NCBI RefSeq assembly: GCF_001421785.1
Contig: NZ_LMLB01000001.1
Coordinates: forward strand, 1,655,826-1,719,825
From: Sphingomonas sp. Leaf33
Lineage (GTDB): Bacteria; Pseudomonadota; Alphaproteobacteria; Sphingomonadales; Sphingomonadaceae
Direction of reading: 5' to 3'
Length of the DNA stretch: 64,000 nucleotides
The notes under the pieces were generated by a model. It saw only the letters and a list, made by a program, of their open reading frames with translations, made no database searches and was not told the origin of the DNA. Both the position numbers and the translations under genes were made by a program. Shown here in pieces: positions 16,402 through 27,322 of the stretch; the first letter of the stretch is position 1, and each line of letters opens with the position of its first letter.

Positions 16402-17580
16402 CTAATTCTTCCGCACCAGTTCGCGCATCGCCGCGTCCAGCCCGCCGAGCGTAAGCGGGTACATCCGGTCGTTGACCAGCTGCCGGATCATTTGTGTCGA
16501 TTGCGAATAGCCCCAATGCTCCTCGGGCGTCGGATTGAGCCAGACGGTCGCGGGATAGGTGGTCGCCAGACGCTTCAGCCAGACGGCGCCGGCTTCCTCG
16601 TTCATATGCTCGACTGATCCGCCGGGGTGGCTGATCTCGTACGGGCTCATCGCGGCGTCGCCGACCAGCACGACCTTATAGTCGTGGCCGTATTTGTGGA
16701 GCACGTCCCAGGTCGGGGTGCGCTCGGCAAAGCGGCGGCGGTTGTCCTTCCATACGCCTTCGTACAGGCAGTTGTGGAAATAGAAGAATTCCAGGTTCTT
16801 GAATTCGGACGTGGCGGCGGAGAACAGTTCCTCGCACAGCTTGATGAACGGGTCCATCGACCCGCCGACGTCCAGGAACAGCAGCAGCTTGACCGCATTG
16901 TGCCGCTCGGGCCGCATCCGGACGTCCAGCCACCCCTGCTTTGCCGTCCCCGCGATCGTGCCGTCGATGTCGAGTTCGTCGGCGGCCCCTTCGCGCGCGA
17001 AGCGGCGAAGGCGGCGGAGTGCCACCTTGATGTTGCGCGTCCCCAGCTCGCGCGTGTTGTCGAGGTTCCGGAATTCGCGCTGGTCCCAGACCTTGATCGC
17101 GCGCTTGTGCCGGCTTTCGCCGCCGATGCGGACGCCTTCGGGATTGTAGCCCGAGTTGCCGTAGGGCGACGTGCCGCCGGTACCGACCCATTTGTTGCCG
17201 CCCTGGTGCCGGCCCTGCTGCTCCTCCAGCCGCTGCTTGAGCGTCGCCATGATCTCGTCCCACGAGCCGAGTGATTCGATCCTGGCCATTTCCTCGGGGC
17301 TCAGGAATTTCTCGGCGACCGCCTTCAGCCAGTCCTCGGGGATGTCGGCGCCCTGCACGCCGGAATTGCCGACGACGCCGCGGAAGACCCTGGCGAAGAC
17401 CTGGTCGAAGCGGTCGAGCAGCCCCTCGTCCTTCACATACGTCGCACGGGCGAGGTAGTAGAAGGCCTCCGGCGTCTCGTCGATCACCTCGCGGTCGAGC
17501 GCTTCGAGCAGCAGCAGATGCTCCTTCAGGCTGGCCGGAATGCCGGCGGCGCGCAGTTCGTCCAGGAAGGCGAGGAACAT
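16402..17580 (-). CDS. VWA domain protein (CoxE-like), partner of MoxR ATPase
   Basis: Predicted 392-aa VWA-containing protein. The N-terminal part (FLAFLDELRAAGIPASLKEH) matches CoxE/CobT-like VWA proteins. The VWA domain has the metal-site motif DVGGSMD in LLLFLDVGGSM near residue 245, a Gly in place of the more usual Ser. Such proteins work with MoxR-type AAA+ ATPases, one of which lies 2 kb away at 19646-20491 on the same strand. The likely role is chaperone-like assembly or metal insertion, target unknown. Start ATG 17580. The open frame upstream belongs to the neighbouring glycosyltransferase DNA. Confidence 0.85.
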   Translation of the reverse strand: MFLAFLDELRAAGIPASLKEHLLLLEALDREVIDETPEAFYYLARATYVKDEGLLDRFDQVFARVFRGVVGNSGVQGADIPEDWLKAVAEKFLSPEEMARIESLGSWDEIMATLKQRLEEQQGRHQGGNKWVGTGGTSPYGNSGYNPEGVRIGGESRHKRAIKVWDQREFRNLDNTRELGTRNIKVALRRLRRFAREGAADELDIDGTIAGTAKQGWLDVRMRPERHNAVKLLLFLDVGGSMDPFIKLCEELFSAATSEFKNLEFFYFHNCLYEGVWKDNRRRFAERTPTWDVLHKYGHDYKVVLVGDAAMSPYEISHPGGSVEHMNEEAGAVWLKRLATTYPATVWLNPTPEEHWGYSQSTQMIRQLVNDRMYPLTLGGLDAAMRELVRKN

Positions 17581-17588
17581 CGCCGCAT

Positions 17589-18974
17589 CTAGGGGCGGCG
17601 TTCGTACAAAGTCCAGTGCGTGCCCGACAGGCCGGTCGGGTGAGCCTCGACGATCGGACGATAGGCGAGGCCGCAGCGGGTGGGCGCGGCGGGGAAGGGT
17701 TCGTCGCCATCGCGATCGACGAACAGGAAACGACCGCACGGAACGATCCGCACGGGATAGGCCGCCTGCGCCGCCGCCACCTGGATGACGGGTGCCGCCC
17801 GCTCACGATCCAGCGAGACGGTGCTGCCGGTGGGGGCGGCGGAGCGCAGCACGCGGACCACGATCGACGGGTCGGCGCGACGGTTGCCGATCAGCGCCGC
17901 GTCGCGGGTAACCGACCCGACAACCATCACCAGCAGCACTGCGGCCGCGACGCCCCGCCAGCCGCCACCACGCGTCAGGGCAAGCGCGCCGACCTCGGCG
18001 ACCAGCAACAGCGCAGCGGCAGCGCCGGTCAGGAAATAGCGCGGGATCGCGACATTGCCGAGGTGGGCGATCGCACAGCCGAGCGGCACGCCGACCAGCG
18101 CAAGCAGATACAACCAGCGGCGCGCCTTCAGTTGCGGCAACAGTGCAAGCGCGGCGATCACGCCACCGGCCGGCAACAGCATCCACCCGCGGTCGAGCGG
18201 CGCGCCAAATGTGTAGGCCAGCATCGCGCTCTGGCCCGTCAGCAGGTCGCCGCCGCTGTACGGGGTCAGATGGCCGATCGTGAAGCCCGACGCGCCCGGC
18301 AGCCAGCGAACGATCAGTGCGATCATCGCCAGCGTGACCAGGGACGGCGCGGCCATCGCTCGCGCGGTGTCGATCAGCGCCCGGCGCAGCGTCGTCTCGT
18401 CCGCTCGCCGCAGGAAGACCCAGCCCGCGACGACGCCGACAGCAAAGATGAAGGTCATCTGCGCCAGCACGCCCAGGATGCAGACGATCGTCAGGCCGAT
18501 GACGGGGGGCGGGCGCTCGGGATCGTCGAGCCATCGCCCGACGACCAGCATCAGGATCAGCAAGGCGAGCAGCATCGGCGCATAGCCGCGGGCTTCACTG
18601 CCATAAGTGACGAGGATCGGCGACAGCGCGAATGCCAGCGCGGCGATGACCGCGGCGGCGCGGCCTTGCGGGGTGACGATCAGCGCGGCGACGACGATCG
18701 CCGCCGTCCCCGTCGCGATCGACAGCGCGCGCTGCACGAGCGGATCGGCATCGATCCCGACCCATTGCAGCCACAGCGTGTTCAGATGGTGATTATTGTC
18801 GTGGTGGATGTTCAGGAAGACGCCGGCCGGCGTCGCGACATCGGCGGCGAAGACCGCGGACCATGCTTCATCCAGCCACAGTCCGCCGCGCGCCGCCGCC
18901 ACGCGCACGGCCAGCCCGATCGCGGCGATCGCGAACAGCAGCAGCCAGGGTGGAGTCGCTTCGGCGCGGGTCAT
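17589..18974 (-). CDS. GT-C glycosyltransferase-like membrane protein
   Basis: Predicted 461-aa polytopic membrane protein with about ten hydrophobic segments. The first periplasmic loop has LWLDEAWS, the acidic motif expected at the active site of GT39/ArnT-type lipid-linked sugar transferases, and HHDNNHHLNTLWLQW follows. The C-terminal soluble tail is about 90 aa. The likely substrate is a polyprenyl-phosphate sugar, the acceptor unknown. Start ATG 18974. It ends 8 bp before the VWA gene start and lies between that gene and the CHAP gene on the same strand. Confidence 0.75.
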   Translation of the reverse strand: MTRAEATPPWLLLFAIAAIGLAVRVAAARGGLWLDEAWSAVFAADVATPAGVFLNIHHDNNHHLNTLWLQWVGIDADPLVQRALSIATGTAAIVVAALIVTPQGRAAAVIAALAFALSPILVTYGSEARGYAPMLLALLILMLVVGRWLDDPERPPPVIGLTIVCILGVLAQMTFIFAVGVVAGWVFLRRADETTLRRALIDTARAMAAPSLVTLAMIALIVRWLPGASGFTIGHLTPYSGGDLLTGQSAMLAYTFGAPLDRGWMLLPAGGVIAALALLPQLKARRWLYLLALVGVPLGCAIAHLGNVAIPRYFLTGAAAALLLVAEVGALALTRGGGWRGVAAAVLLVMVVGSVTRDAALIGNRRADPSIVVRVLRSAAPTGSTVSLDRERAAPVIQVAAAQAAYPVRIVPCGRFLFVDRDGDEPFPAAPTRCGLAYRPIVEAHPTGLSGTHWTLYERRP

Positions 18975-19009
18975 CGTGCCGGCATCCTGCGGCAAACGGG
19001 ATCGATGTG

Positions 19010-19555
19010 CTATTGCGCGTACGCGTCGAGCAGCGATCCGACATAGTCCGGCTGGCGTGCGCTCAATTCGGGCGTCGTCCCGCCCTTCGGGCCGTAGATG
19101 AAGCCATGGACCGGATAGGTCGAGCCGCCCAGGCCCGTGACGCCCCGATACCACACCCGCACTTCCGACCAGTCGTTGTCGCGCGAAACGTCGAACAGCG
19201 TCACGTCCTGTTCGACGAAACCGCGCCGGCCGTCTTCGCGCGACCAGTTCGCGTGGGTCAGCATCAGCACGCGGCTTTCGACGACGCGGCTGACGACCGC
19301 GACGTGGCCGAGCCGCAGCCGATCCGACCGCGCGAAGGCCACGACCGCGCCGACGCGGGGTTCATGCCCGCGCGGGTAGCGACCCTCTGCCTGGTCCCAC
19401 CACGTCCACGCATCGCCGTAGATCTGCACGCCGGACGCCGCGCGCGCGAAGGGCACGCACTGGCCAACATAATCGAGGATGGAGGCGGTCGCGGGCATCG
19501 GCGCCGTGACCAGCGCCAGGCCCAATCCGATTCGCTTGAACATACGCTCGACCAT
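19010..19555 (-). CDS. secreted CHAP-domain protein
   Basis: Predicted 181-aa secreted protein with signal peptide (IGLGLALVTAPMPATA) and a CHAP domain, the cysteine/histidine amidase or endopeptidase fold acting on peptidoglycan. The candidate catalytic Cys is C33 in YVGQCVPFAR, the His is H84 in RLGHVAVVS, and HANW later completes the pattern. ATG 19555 and ATG 19543 are both possible starts. It sits between the MoxR ATPase and the glycosyltransferase on the same strand. Confidence 0.83.
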   Translation of the reverse strand: MVERMFKRIGLGLALVTAPMPATASILDYVGQCVPFARAASGVQIYGDAWTWWDQAEGRYPRGHEPRVGAVVAFARSDRLRLGHVAVVSRVVESRVLMLTHANWSREDGRRGFVEQDVTLFDVSRDNDWSEVRVWYRGVTGLGGSTYPVHGFIYGPKGGTTPELSARQPDYVGSLLDAYAQ

Positions 19556-19645
19556 CGCCGACCGTCATGTCGGGCCGGTGGTTTCCATTCGGTTACCGTG
19601 GCTTAGCGGCTGCGACGAACCGTGCAGAAAGCGTCGACGCCGGTG

Positions 19646-20491
19646 TCAGCGGCCCTGTCGGCGCGCCATGAACGCCAGGCGCTCGAACAGCATCACGTCC
19701 TGCTCGTTCTTCAGCAGGGCGCCGTGGAGCGGGGGGATCGCCTTGGTCGAATCGCGGTTCTGCAGGACCTCCAGCGGCATGTCCTCGTGCAGCAGCAGCT
19801 TCAGCCAGTCGAGCAGCTCCGACGTGCTCGGCTTCTTCTTCAGGCCGGGCACGTCGCGCAGTTCATAGAACACGTCCATCGCGCGGTTCACGAGCAGCTT
19901 CTGGATGCCGGGGAAATGCACATCGACGATTCGCTGCATCGTCTCGCGATCGGGGAATTTGATGTAGTGGAAGAAGCAGCGGCGCAGGAACGCGTCGGGC
20001 AGCTCCTTTTCGTTGTTCGACGTGATGACGACGATCGGCCGTTCGACCGCGCGGACGGTTTCCTTCGTTTCGTAGACGTGAAACTCCATCCGATCGAGTT
20101 CCTGGAGCAGGTCGTTTGGAAACTCGATATCCGCCTTGTCGATCTCGTCGATCAGCAGGACCGGCAGGACCGGGCTGGTGAACGCTTCCCACAATTTGCC
20201 GCGCCGGATGTAGTTGCCTATGTCATGGACCCGCGGGTCGCCCAGCTGGCCATCGCGCAGGCGGGCGACCGCATCATACTCGTAGAGGCCCTGCTGCGCC
20301 TTGGTCGTCGATTTGACGTTCCATTCGATCAGCGGCGCGCCGACCGCCTGCGCAATCTCCTGCGCCAGCACGGTCTTGCCGGTGCCGGGTTCGCCCTTGA
20401 CCAGCAGCGGCCGGCGAAGGGTGACGGCGGCATTGACCGCGACCTTCAGGTCGTCGGTCGCCACATAGCTCTTGGTGCCATCGAAACGCAT
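19646..20491 (-). CDS. MoxR family AAA+ ATPase
   Basis: Predicted 281-aa MoxR-type AAA+ ATPase. Walker A is GEPGTGKT (33-40), Walker B is VLLIDEIDKAD, and sensor 1 is VVITSNNEKELPDAFLRRC. MoxR proteins act with VWA proteins as chaperones for metalloprotein or complex assembly. The probable partner is the VWA protein at 16402-17580. The ATG at 20491 gives the usual N-terminus MRFDGTKSYVATDD. A TTG at 20515 would add eight residues. The nested inverted-repeat element lies immediately upstream. Confidence 0.92.
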   Translation of the reverse strand: MRFDGTKSYVATDDLKVAVNAAVTLRRPLLVKGEPGTGKTVLAQEIAQAVGAPLIEWNVKSTTKAQQGLYEYDAVARLRDGQLGDPRVHDIGNYIRRGKLWEAFTSPVLPVLLIDEIDKADIEFPNDLLQELDRMEFHVYETKETVRAVERPIVVITSNNEKELPDAFLRRCFFHYIKFPDRETMQRIVDVHFPGIQKLLVNRAMDVFYELRDVPGLKKKPSTSELLDWLKLLLHEDMPLEVLQNRDSTKAIPPLHGALLKNEQDVMLFERLAFMARRQGR

Positions 20492-20527
20492 GAGAGCAGA
20501 CGTAGCGGCTTGCAATGCCGCGGCCTA

Positions 20528-20796
20528 GAGCGGTTTCCGATCAATCTGCATCATCGTGATTGTGTCAGGAAGGATGCCGGCGAGGAGTGGCGCGCCGCAG
20601 GGGCCGGTCTGCCCCTGCAAGCGTCGCGACGATGTCCAGCGGCCTTCCTGACACTAACCCCTTCGGGGCGGGCCGATTTTGCCTCGTGGCGGTGTCGCTC
20701 GTCAGTCACGGGGGCGAAGCCCCGCTCCTTTCTCGATCCTAGCCGCGAACCAAAATCGGCTCCGTCACGATGATGCAGATTGGTCGGAAACCGCTC
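20528..20796. repeat. nested inverted-repeat element, MITE- or structured-RNA-like
   Basis: The stretch 20492-20801 has no gene. It holds a 269-bp element bounded by 32-base inverted arms, 20528-20559 and 20765-20796, with one mismatch. Inside are two further stem systems: 20563-20573 with 20643-20653 (TGTCAGGAAGG/CCTTCCTGACA) enclosing a 7-bp hairpin at 20597-20618, and 20672-20681 with 20751-20760 (GCCGATTTTG/CAAAATCGGC) enclosing GGGGCGAAGCCCC at 20711-20723. CCCCTTCGGGG at 20658-20668 lies between them. I see no coding potential and no clear target-site duplication. Confidence 0.75.
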
Positions 20797-20801
20797 CAGG
20801 G

Positions 20802-21467
20802 TCAGCCGGCGTCACGCGCTCCGGCGCGCGCTTCCAGCAACTGCCACAGGGCGTGGTGCTGGGCGAGCAGTTGCTGCGCGCCGAACAGCATCGCGCGTTC
20901 GAACGCGGGCGTGTCGCACACGCTGGCGATCATTGCCGAACAGTCGCTGCGTGAGGGCAGCGAGGATGGCGGCACGTCGATCCCCAGGCGGACGGCCGCG
21001 GCGTCCAGCACGGTGCGGACCGCTGGCCAGTCGAGAACCAGCGCCAGCGACGCGCCGACGGGGCAGCCGCGTCGATCGGACGTGGCGAGCATGTCGAGCG
21101 CGTGGCGCTGCGCGGTGATCGCCGCCTCCGTCTCCGCCTGACCCGGCGTGCTGGGCAAGGGGCCGACGGCGGCAACCAGGCGGATCAGCGTCGCGCGTTC
21201 CTCGGCAAAGGCGGTGGCGGCGTCTTCCAGCCAGTCGGGCACGGCATCCGATCTCGGCCGCGCGATGGTCAGGTCGATGACACCGGGCTGGCGCCCATGC
21301 AGCAGGCACAAGCAGTGAACGGTGTCGGCCAGGTCGCGGGCCTGCGCGCCGGGACGGAGCAGCGATGCGGCAAAGCCCTCGCGGCTGCTCCCGTCATTGC
21401 CGACAAGCGTCGCGAGTGCGGTCCACGCCTGACCTGACCTGTCGCTCTGCGTTGTCGCGAACACCAT
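20802..21467 (-). CDS. conserved hypothetical protein
   Basis: Predicted 221-aa soluble protein, mostly helical, Ala/Leu-rich. The segment DTVHCLCLLHGRQPGVIDL near residue 50 is the most distinctive. Similar proteins occur in sphingomonads, and I believe they fall in a DUF family (possibly DUF6975), but I am not certain. No signal peptide, no transmembrane helix, no catalytic motif. ATG 21467. It ends six bases from the nested repeat element and is read toward it. Confidence 0.6.
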   Translation of the reverse strand: MVFATTQSDRSGQAWTALATLVGNDGSSREGFAASLLRPGAQARDLADTVHCLCLLHGRQPGVIDLTIARPRSDAVPDWLEDAATAFAEERATLIRLVAAVGPLPSTPGQAETEAAITAQRHALDMLATSDRRGCPVGASLALVLDWPAVRTVLDAAAVRLGIDVPPSSLPSRSDCSAMIASVCDTPAFERAMLFGAQQLLAQHHALWQLLEARAGARDAG

Positions 21468-21601
21468 CGACCGAAACCACCTTGCCTGAAATCCTCCCGG
21501 CGTGTGCCGGACGGATTCATCCTTCGTGGCAAAGCCTATACCGAAGCGCGTAAAGATGCGGTTGATGCCGGCTTAATCATGCCCAGTCGCGACGAACCGC
21601 G

Positions 21602-22471
21602 TCAGCCGGCCGGGTCGGGATCGGTCGACAGCGTCGCCAGCACGACCTCGCCCGACACGCGCAGCAGTTCGCCCGAAAAGGCGATCCGAACGGGCAGCGC
21701 CGCGCCGTCACGGGCGATCAGCCGTGCCCGCGTGGACTGCGCCGACATCGTGTCGATGACGCGTTCCAGCGTGTCGCCGACGCCGACGCGGGTCGGCAGG
21801 TCGAACAGCGTCGGCAGTCGCACGCTGCGATACGCCGCCGCGACCAAGCCCGACATCTGTTCGAAGGATCGCGACGCACCGACGATATACCCGCGCAGGT
21901 TGATGCGCAGCCAAGCGACGTTGCCGAGCAGGGTGACCATGTCGTCGATCGCCTGCATCCGGGCCTGTGCCATCAGGACCACGTCCTGCGCCGTCCGATC
22001 CTGCCCGACGATGCATACGCCGCCGTCGTAAGGCTCGATTGAGATATCGACCCGGCGGTCCCCGCCGCGGCCCAGCCGTAGCTGCAGCCGATCGGGGATA
22101 CCGCTTTCGCGCACCCCCTCGACCGCGCGTAACAGGAACGGGCGGACGTCGTCCGGCAACATGTCCTGCAATGTCTTGCCGTGCCAGTCCTTGTTGCCCA
22201 GCAAGCGCCGGGCCGGCGGACTGACGCCGACGAGACACAGGTCGGCATCGGTGACCAGGACGATCGAATCGACCATCTCGAGCAAGGTGCCCAGTCCGTC
22301 GGCGCCCGGTTCGGCGCCGATGCGACCGGCAGTTAGGTGTTCGATGAAATCGACCGAGGTCAGGACAAGTTTCGGGCGGCCGTGATGATGGATATACACG
22401 GGCCGGTTCATCGCCCGGTCGCGCCACGCACCGAAGTGCCTTACCAATTCAGAGGCTGTCACAGCTTCCAT
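21602..22471 (-). CDS. Phd/YefM-like N-terminus fused to PAS sensor domains
   Basis: Predicted 289-aa protein. Residues 1-46 (TASELVRHFGAWRDRAM, then HHHGRPKLVLTSVDFIEHL) look like the DNA- and toxin-binding domain of Phd/YefM antitoxins. The rest resembles two PAS domains, about 60-150 (VDSIVLVTDADLCLVGVSPP) and about 165-285 (VAWLRINLRGYIVGASRSFEQ). No toxin gene is adjacent. A plausible reading is a one-component, signal-responsive DNA-binding protein. A 10-bp palindrome TCGTATACGA at 22504-22513 lies upstream. Start ATG 22471. Confidence 0.65.
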   Translation of the reverse strand: MEAVTASELVRHFGAWRDRAMNRPVYIHHHGRPKLVLTSVDFIEHLTAGRIGAEPGADGLGTLLEMVDSIVLVTDADLCLVGVSPPARRLLGNKDWHGKTLQDMLPDDVRPFLLRAVEGVRESGIPDRLQLRLGRGGDRRVDISIEPYDGGVCIVGQDRTAQDVVLMAQARMQAIDDMVTLLGNVAWLRINLRGYIVGASRSFEQMSGLVAAAYRSVRLPTLFDLPTRVGVGDTLERVIDTMSAQSTRARLIARDGAALPVRIAFSGELLRVSGEVVLATLSTDPDPAG

Positions 22472-22503
22472 GGTCGGAGTTTCACTCCCTTTAGCCGGCT
22501 ATT

Positions 22504-22513
22504 TCGTATACGA
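22504..22513. promoter_or_regulatory. palindrome upstream of the Phd-PAS gene
   Basis: The sequence TCGTATACGA is a perfect 10-bp palindrome 33 bp upstream of the Phd-PAS start. Phd/YefM antitoxins autoregulate by binding short palindromes in their own promoters, so this is a candidate operator. A 10-bp palindrome can also arise by chance. Confidence 0.35.
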
Positions 22514-22674
22514 TGTTCTGTCCTTGTTCAGAAACATACCGCGAAATCGACCGGCGAGTAGCATAAGTTCCGCTAACTCACATTAATTCTCGAACGATTG
22601 GCGCCAGAATGGGTGGTAATTGTCCTGGCGCGACCGACCGCGCCCAGTTTTTGCGGAAGCGGCCGATGTCGACA

Positions 22675-22705
22675 AAAAAGCCCGGGAGGATGTCCCGGGC
22701 TTTTT
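22675..22705 (-). terminator. rho-independent terminator of rpoD
   Basis: A 13-bp stem pairs 22675-22687 with 22693-22705 around a five-base loop. It reads AAAAAGCCCGGGA then TCCCGGGCTTTTT, and the T-run continues on the minus strand. It begins five bases after the rpoD stop codon. This is the clearest intrinsic terminator in the window. Confidence 0.93.
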
Positions 22706-22709
22706 CGGC

Positions 22710-24758
<2,049 letters not shown>

Positions 24759-24925
24759 CAATTACCCTCGACTGGAATGGCGGCTATTTTACGCCATTCG
24801 TAGATTTTTCCTGCGACTGCAAGCGCCGTGCAACCCGCGACTTCACCTCTCGGCGACGGATCAGACATTTTTGAAGGCAATCGCATCACCAGACCGTTGC
24901 GATATGGGTCGGCGTATTTCCGCGA

Positions 24926-26737
24926 TCAAGCGGCGGTTCGGAATTGATCGACCCATTCCGCAAGCCGCGACCGAGCATCATCGACCGCCTGTCTCTTTTC
25001 CTGCTGCACTTTGAAGTTGTGGTCGCTCAAATCGCGCTCGATATCGGCATTGATCAAAGCCGCGGCGCGTCGCGCGAATTGTTCCTCGATCAGCAAGTCA
25101 ATGAGACGTTCAAGGTCGGCACGTGCTTCGGGGAACGTGTCACGTTGAAAGTAAAAGCTGAACGCCAGATCTTCAACATACGAACGGGGCTCCACGTCGA
25201 GGTTGAAAGTCTTCGCCAGAATATCATGGGTGATCTCGGCTACGTCAGACGGAGAGCTGTGAAAAGCAAGTTCGACCAGCCGGTCTCGCAGCTCGATGAG
25301 GCTGCGGGATGCCAAGGGCAGATCGGCGACATCTTCGACTCGTGCCGCCAGAACTTCAGGATACCGCATCAGGCCAAGCAAGGCCGCCCGCTGGATCGAA
25401 TAGGTCAGCCCCTTACGCGGGCGCTGGACCGGTTCAGCTGCCGTCTGAACGACGGAGAAACGCTGCGCCTTGCTCCCGAACACGCCGTAGAAGCGTTCGC
25501 GAAACGTATCGCGATACTGCGATTTCAGGATCGGGTCGGCGATCGTATCGGCAATCTGGTTCAGCCGGTGGAGCAGGCTGCCGCGCTCGTCCGGCCCCGC
25601 CATCGGCGAAATCGCGCCGAATTCGCTGATCCAGAGAAATTCGTCGAGCGACCGCGCCCGGTTCAGGATGCCCTCGAACGCCTTGCGCCCGCCCGCACCG
25701 ATAACGTCGTCGGGGTCGAGGCCGGGGGGGAGGGTGGCGAACGCCAGGCTCTTGCCCGGCTTCAACAGCGGCAGGGCGCGCTGCGCGGCGCGGATCGCCG
25801 CCTTCTGCCCGGCGGTATCGCCGTCGAAGCACAGGATCGGGACATCGGCCATCTGCCACAGCCGTTCGATCTGATGCTCGGTGAGGGCCGTGCCGAGCGG
25901 AGCGACCGCCTCGTCGATGCCGCCCTGCGCCAGCGCGATGACGTCCATATAGCCTTCGACCACGATCACGCGGCCAGACTTGCGAGCAGCAGGCAGCGCG
26001 CGGTCGATGTTGTAGAGCGTGCGCCCCTTGTCGAAGAGCGGCGTCTCCGGCGAGTTCAGGTACTTCGGCTCGCCCTCGCCGACGATGCGCCCGCCAAACG
26101 CGATCGTGCGGCTGCGCGCGTCGCGGATCGGGATCATCAGGCGACCGCGGAAGCGATCGTAGGGCGTTTTGCCGTCGATAGCGATCAGCAGTCCGGCCTC
26201 GACCAGCGTCGGATCGCCATAGTCCTTCAGCGCGTCCTTCAGCTTGCCGCGCGAATCCGGCGCAAAGCCAAGGCCGAAGGTGGCGGCAGTCTCGGGCTTC
26301 ACGCCGCGCTTTTCGAGCACCGCGCGCGCGTCGCCGCCGGCAATGCCCTGCAACTGGCTGGTGAACCAGCTCGCGGCATCGGTCATCGCCTCGGCCAGAC
26401 CCTTGGCCCGCTCCGCTTTTTCGGCGGCCTTGCGGTCCATCGCCGGCATCTCGAGCCCGGCGGTCTGCGCCAGTTCCCTGACCGCGTCGATGAACGGCAG
26501 GCCGCGATTGTCGGTCAGCCAGCGAATCGCATCGCCGTGCGCGCCGCAGCCGAAGCAGTGATAGAAGCCCTTGTCGTCGTTGACGTAGAACGACGGGCTC
26601 TTTTCATTATGGAACGGGCAGCAGGCGCGGAACTCGCGGCCGGCCTTTTGCAGCTTCGTCGTCTTGCCGATCAGACCGGACAGCAGCGTGCGGTGACGCA
26701 GTTCGTCGAGGAAGGCAGGCGAGAGACTCACCCGCAT
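24926..26737 (-). CDS. dnaG: DNA primase
   Basis: Predicted 603-aa DnaG, which synthesises RNA primers at the replication fork. The N-terminal zinc ribbon uses C40, H43, C61 and C64 (CCPFHNEKSP and HCFGCGAHGDA). The catalytic core has the TOPRIM glutamate motif VIVVEGYMDVIAL and ILCFDGDTAGQKAA. The C-terminal helicase-interacting region is about 430-603. ATG 26737 begins the expected MRVSLSPAFLDELR. It lies between yqeY (35 bp upstream) and rpoD (167 bp downstream). The downstream gap probably contains an rpoD promoter. Confidence 0.97.
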   Translation of the reverse strand: MRVSLSPAFLDELRHRTLLSGLIGKTTKLQKAGREFRACCPFHNEKSPSFYVNDDKGFYHCFGCGAHGDAIRWLTDNRGLPFIDAVRELAQTAGLEMPAMDRKAAEKAERAKGLAEAMTDAASWFTSQLQGIAGGDARAVLEKRGVKPETAATFGLGFAPDSRGKLKDALKDYGDPTLVEAGLLIAIDGKTPYDRFRGRLMIPIRDARSRTIAFGGRIVGEGEPKYLNSPETPLFDKGRTLYNIDRALPAARKSGRVIVVEGYMDVIALAQGGIDEAVAPLGTALTEHQIERLWQMADVPILCFDGDTAGQKAAIRAAQRALPLLKPGKSLAFATLPPGLDPDDVIGAGGRKAFEGILNRARSLDEFLWISEFGAISPMAGPDERGSLLHRLNQIADTIADPILKSQYRDTFRERFYGVFGSKAQRFSVVQTAAEPVQRPRKGLTYSIQRAALLGLMRYPEVLAARVEDVADLPLASRSLIELRDRLVELAFHSSPSDVAEITHDILAKTFNLDVEPRSYVEDLAFSFYFQRDTFPEARADLERLIDLLIEEQFARRAAALINADIERDLSDHNFKVQQEKRQAVDDARSRLAEWVDQFRTAA

Positions 26738-26772
26738 CCCCTTATATCATCCGGTGCCTCGGAGGGAAGGGT

Positions 26773-27225
26773 TCAGGCGAGCGCTGCCTTCACCAAACCG
26801 CTCGCCTTGGCCATGTCGAGGTTCGCCGCGTGCCGCGCCTTCAGCTCGGCCATCACGCGGCCCATGTCCTTCATGCCCGACGCGCCGATCTCGGTCTTGA
26901 TCGCCTCGATCGCCGCGGTCGTCTCCGCATCCGACAGGACGGCCGGCAGGAAGCGTTCGATCACCGCGACTTCGGCGGCTTCCGCTGCGGCCAGTTCGGG
27001 ACGTCCGCCCTTTTCGTACATCTCGATCGATTCGCGGCGCTGCTTCACCATTTTCTGCAAGACCTCGACCACCAGCGCGTCGTCGCTGTCGGGCGCCTTG
27101 CCGGTCCGCGCTTCGATGTCGCGGTTCTTGATCGCGGCCTGAATCAGGCTGATCGCGTTGCGGGATTCCTTGTCGCCGGCCTTCATGGCGGCGATCTGGG
27201 CGGCTTTGATGTCGTCACGAATCAT
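26773..27225 (-). CDS. GatB/YqeY domain protein
   Basis: Predicted 150-aa YqeY-type protein, homologous to the tail domain of GatB, the amidotransferase subunit that corrects Glu-tRNA(Gln). It has the family features RDDIKAAQIAAMKAGDKE at the start, KNRDIEARTG, and SGMKDMGRVMAELKARH near the end. The tail domain binds tRNA in GatB, but the stand-alone protein has no established role. ATG 27225. It is the first gene of yqeY-dnaG-rpoD and is divergent from carA with 97 bp between starts. Confidence 0.92.
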   Translation of the reverse strand: MIRDDIKAAQIAAMKAGDKESRNAISLIQAAIKNRDIEARTGKAPDSDDALVVEVLQKMVKQRRESIEMYEKGGRPELAAAEAAEVAVIERFLPAVLSDAETTAAIEAIKTEIGASGMKDMGRVMAELKARHAANLDMAKASGLVKAALA

Positions 27226-27322
27226 GGGTGCAGCCCATACCGCCGGTTGACGGATCGGGCGAGGGGGCCTAGCGGCGGCACCTTAGCGACATCGTAGAAA
27301 ACCACTGGAGTGACCGCCCGAC

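Noticed and set aside
21602-22471. A complete toxin-antitoxin module
   Set aside because: Only an antitoxin-like domain is present. Neither neighbour looks like a toxin.
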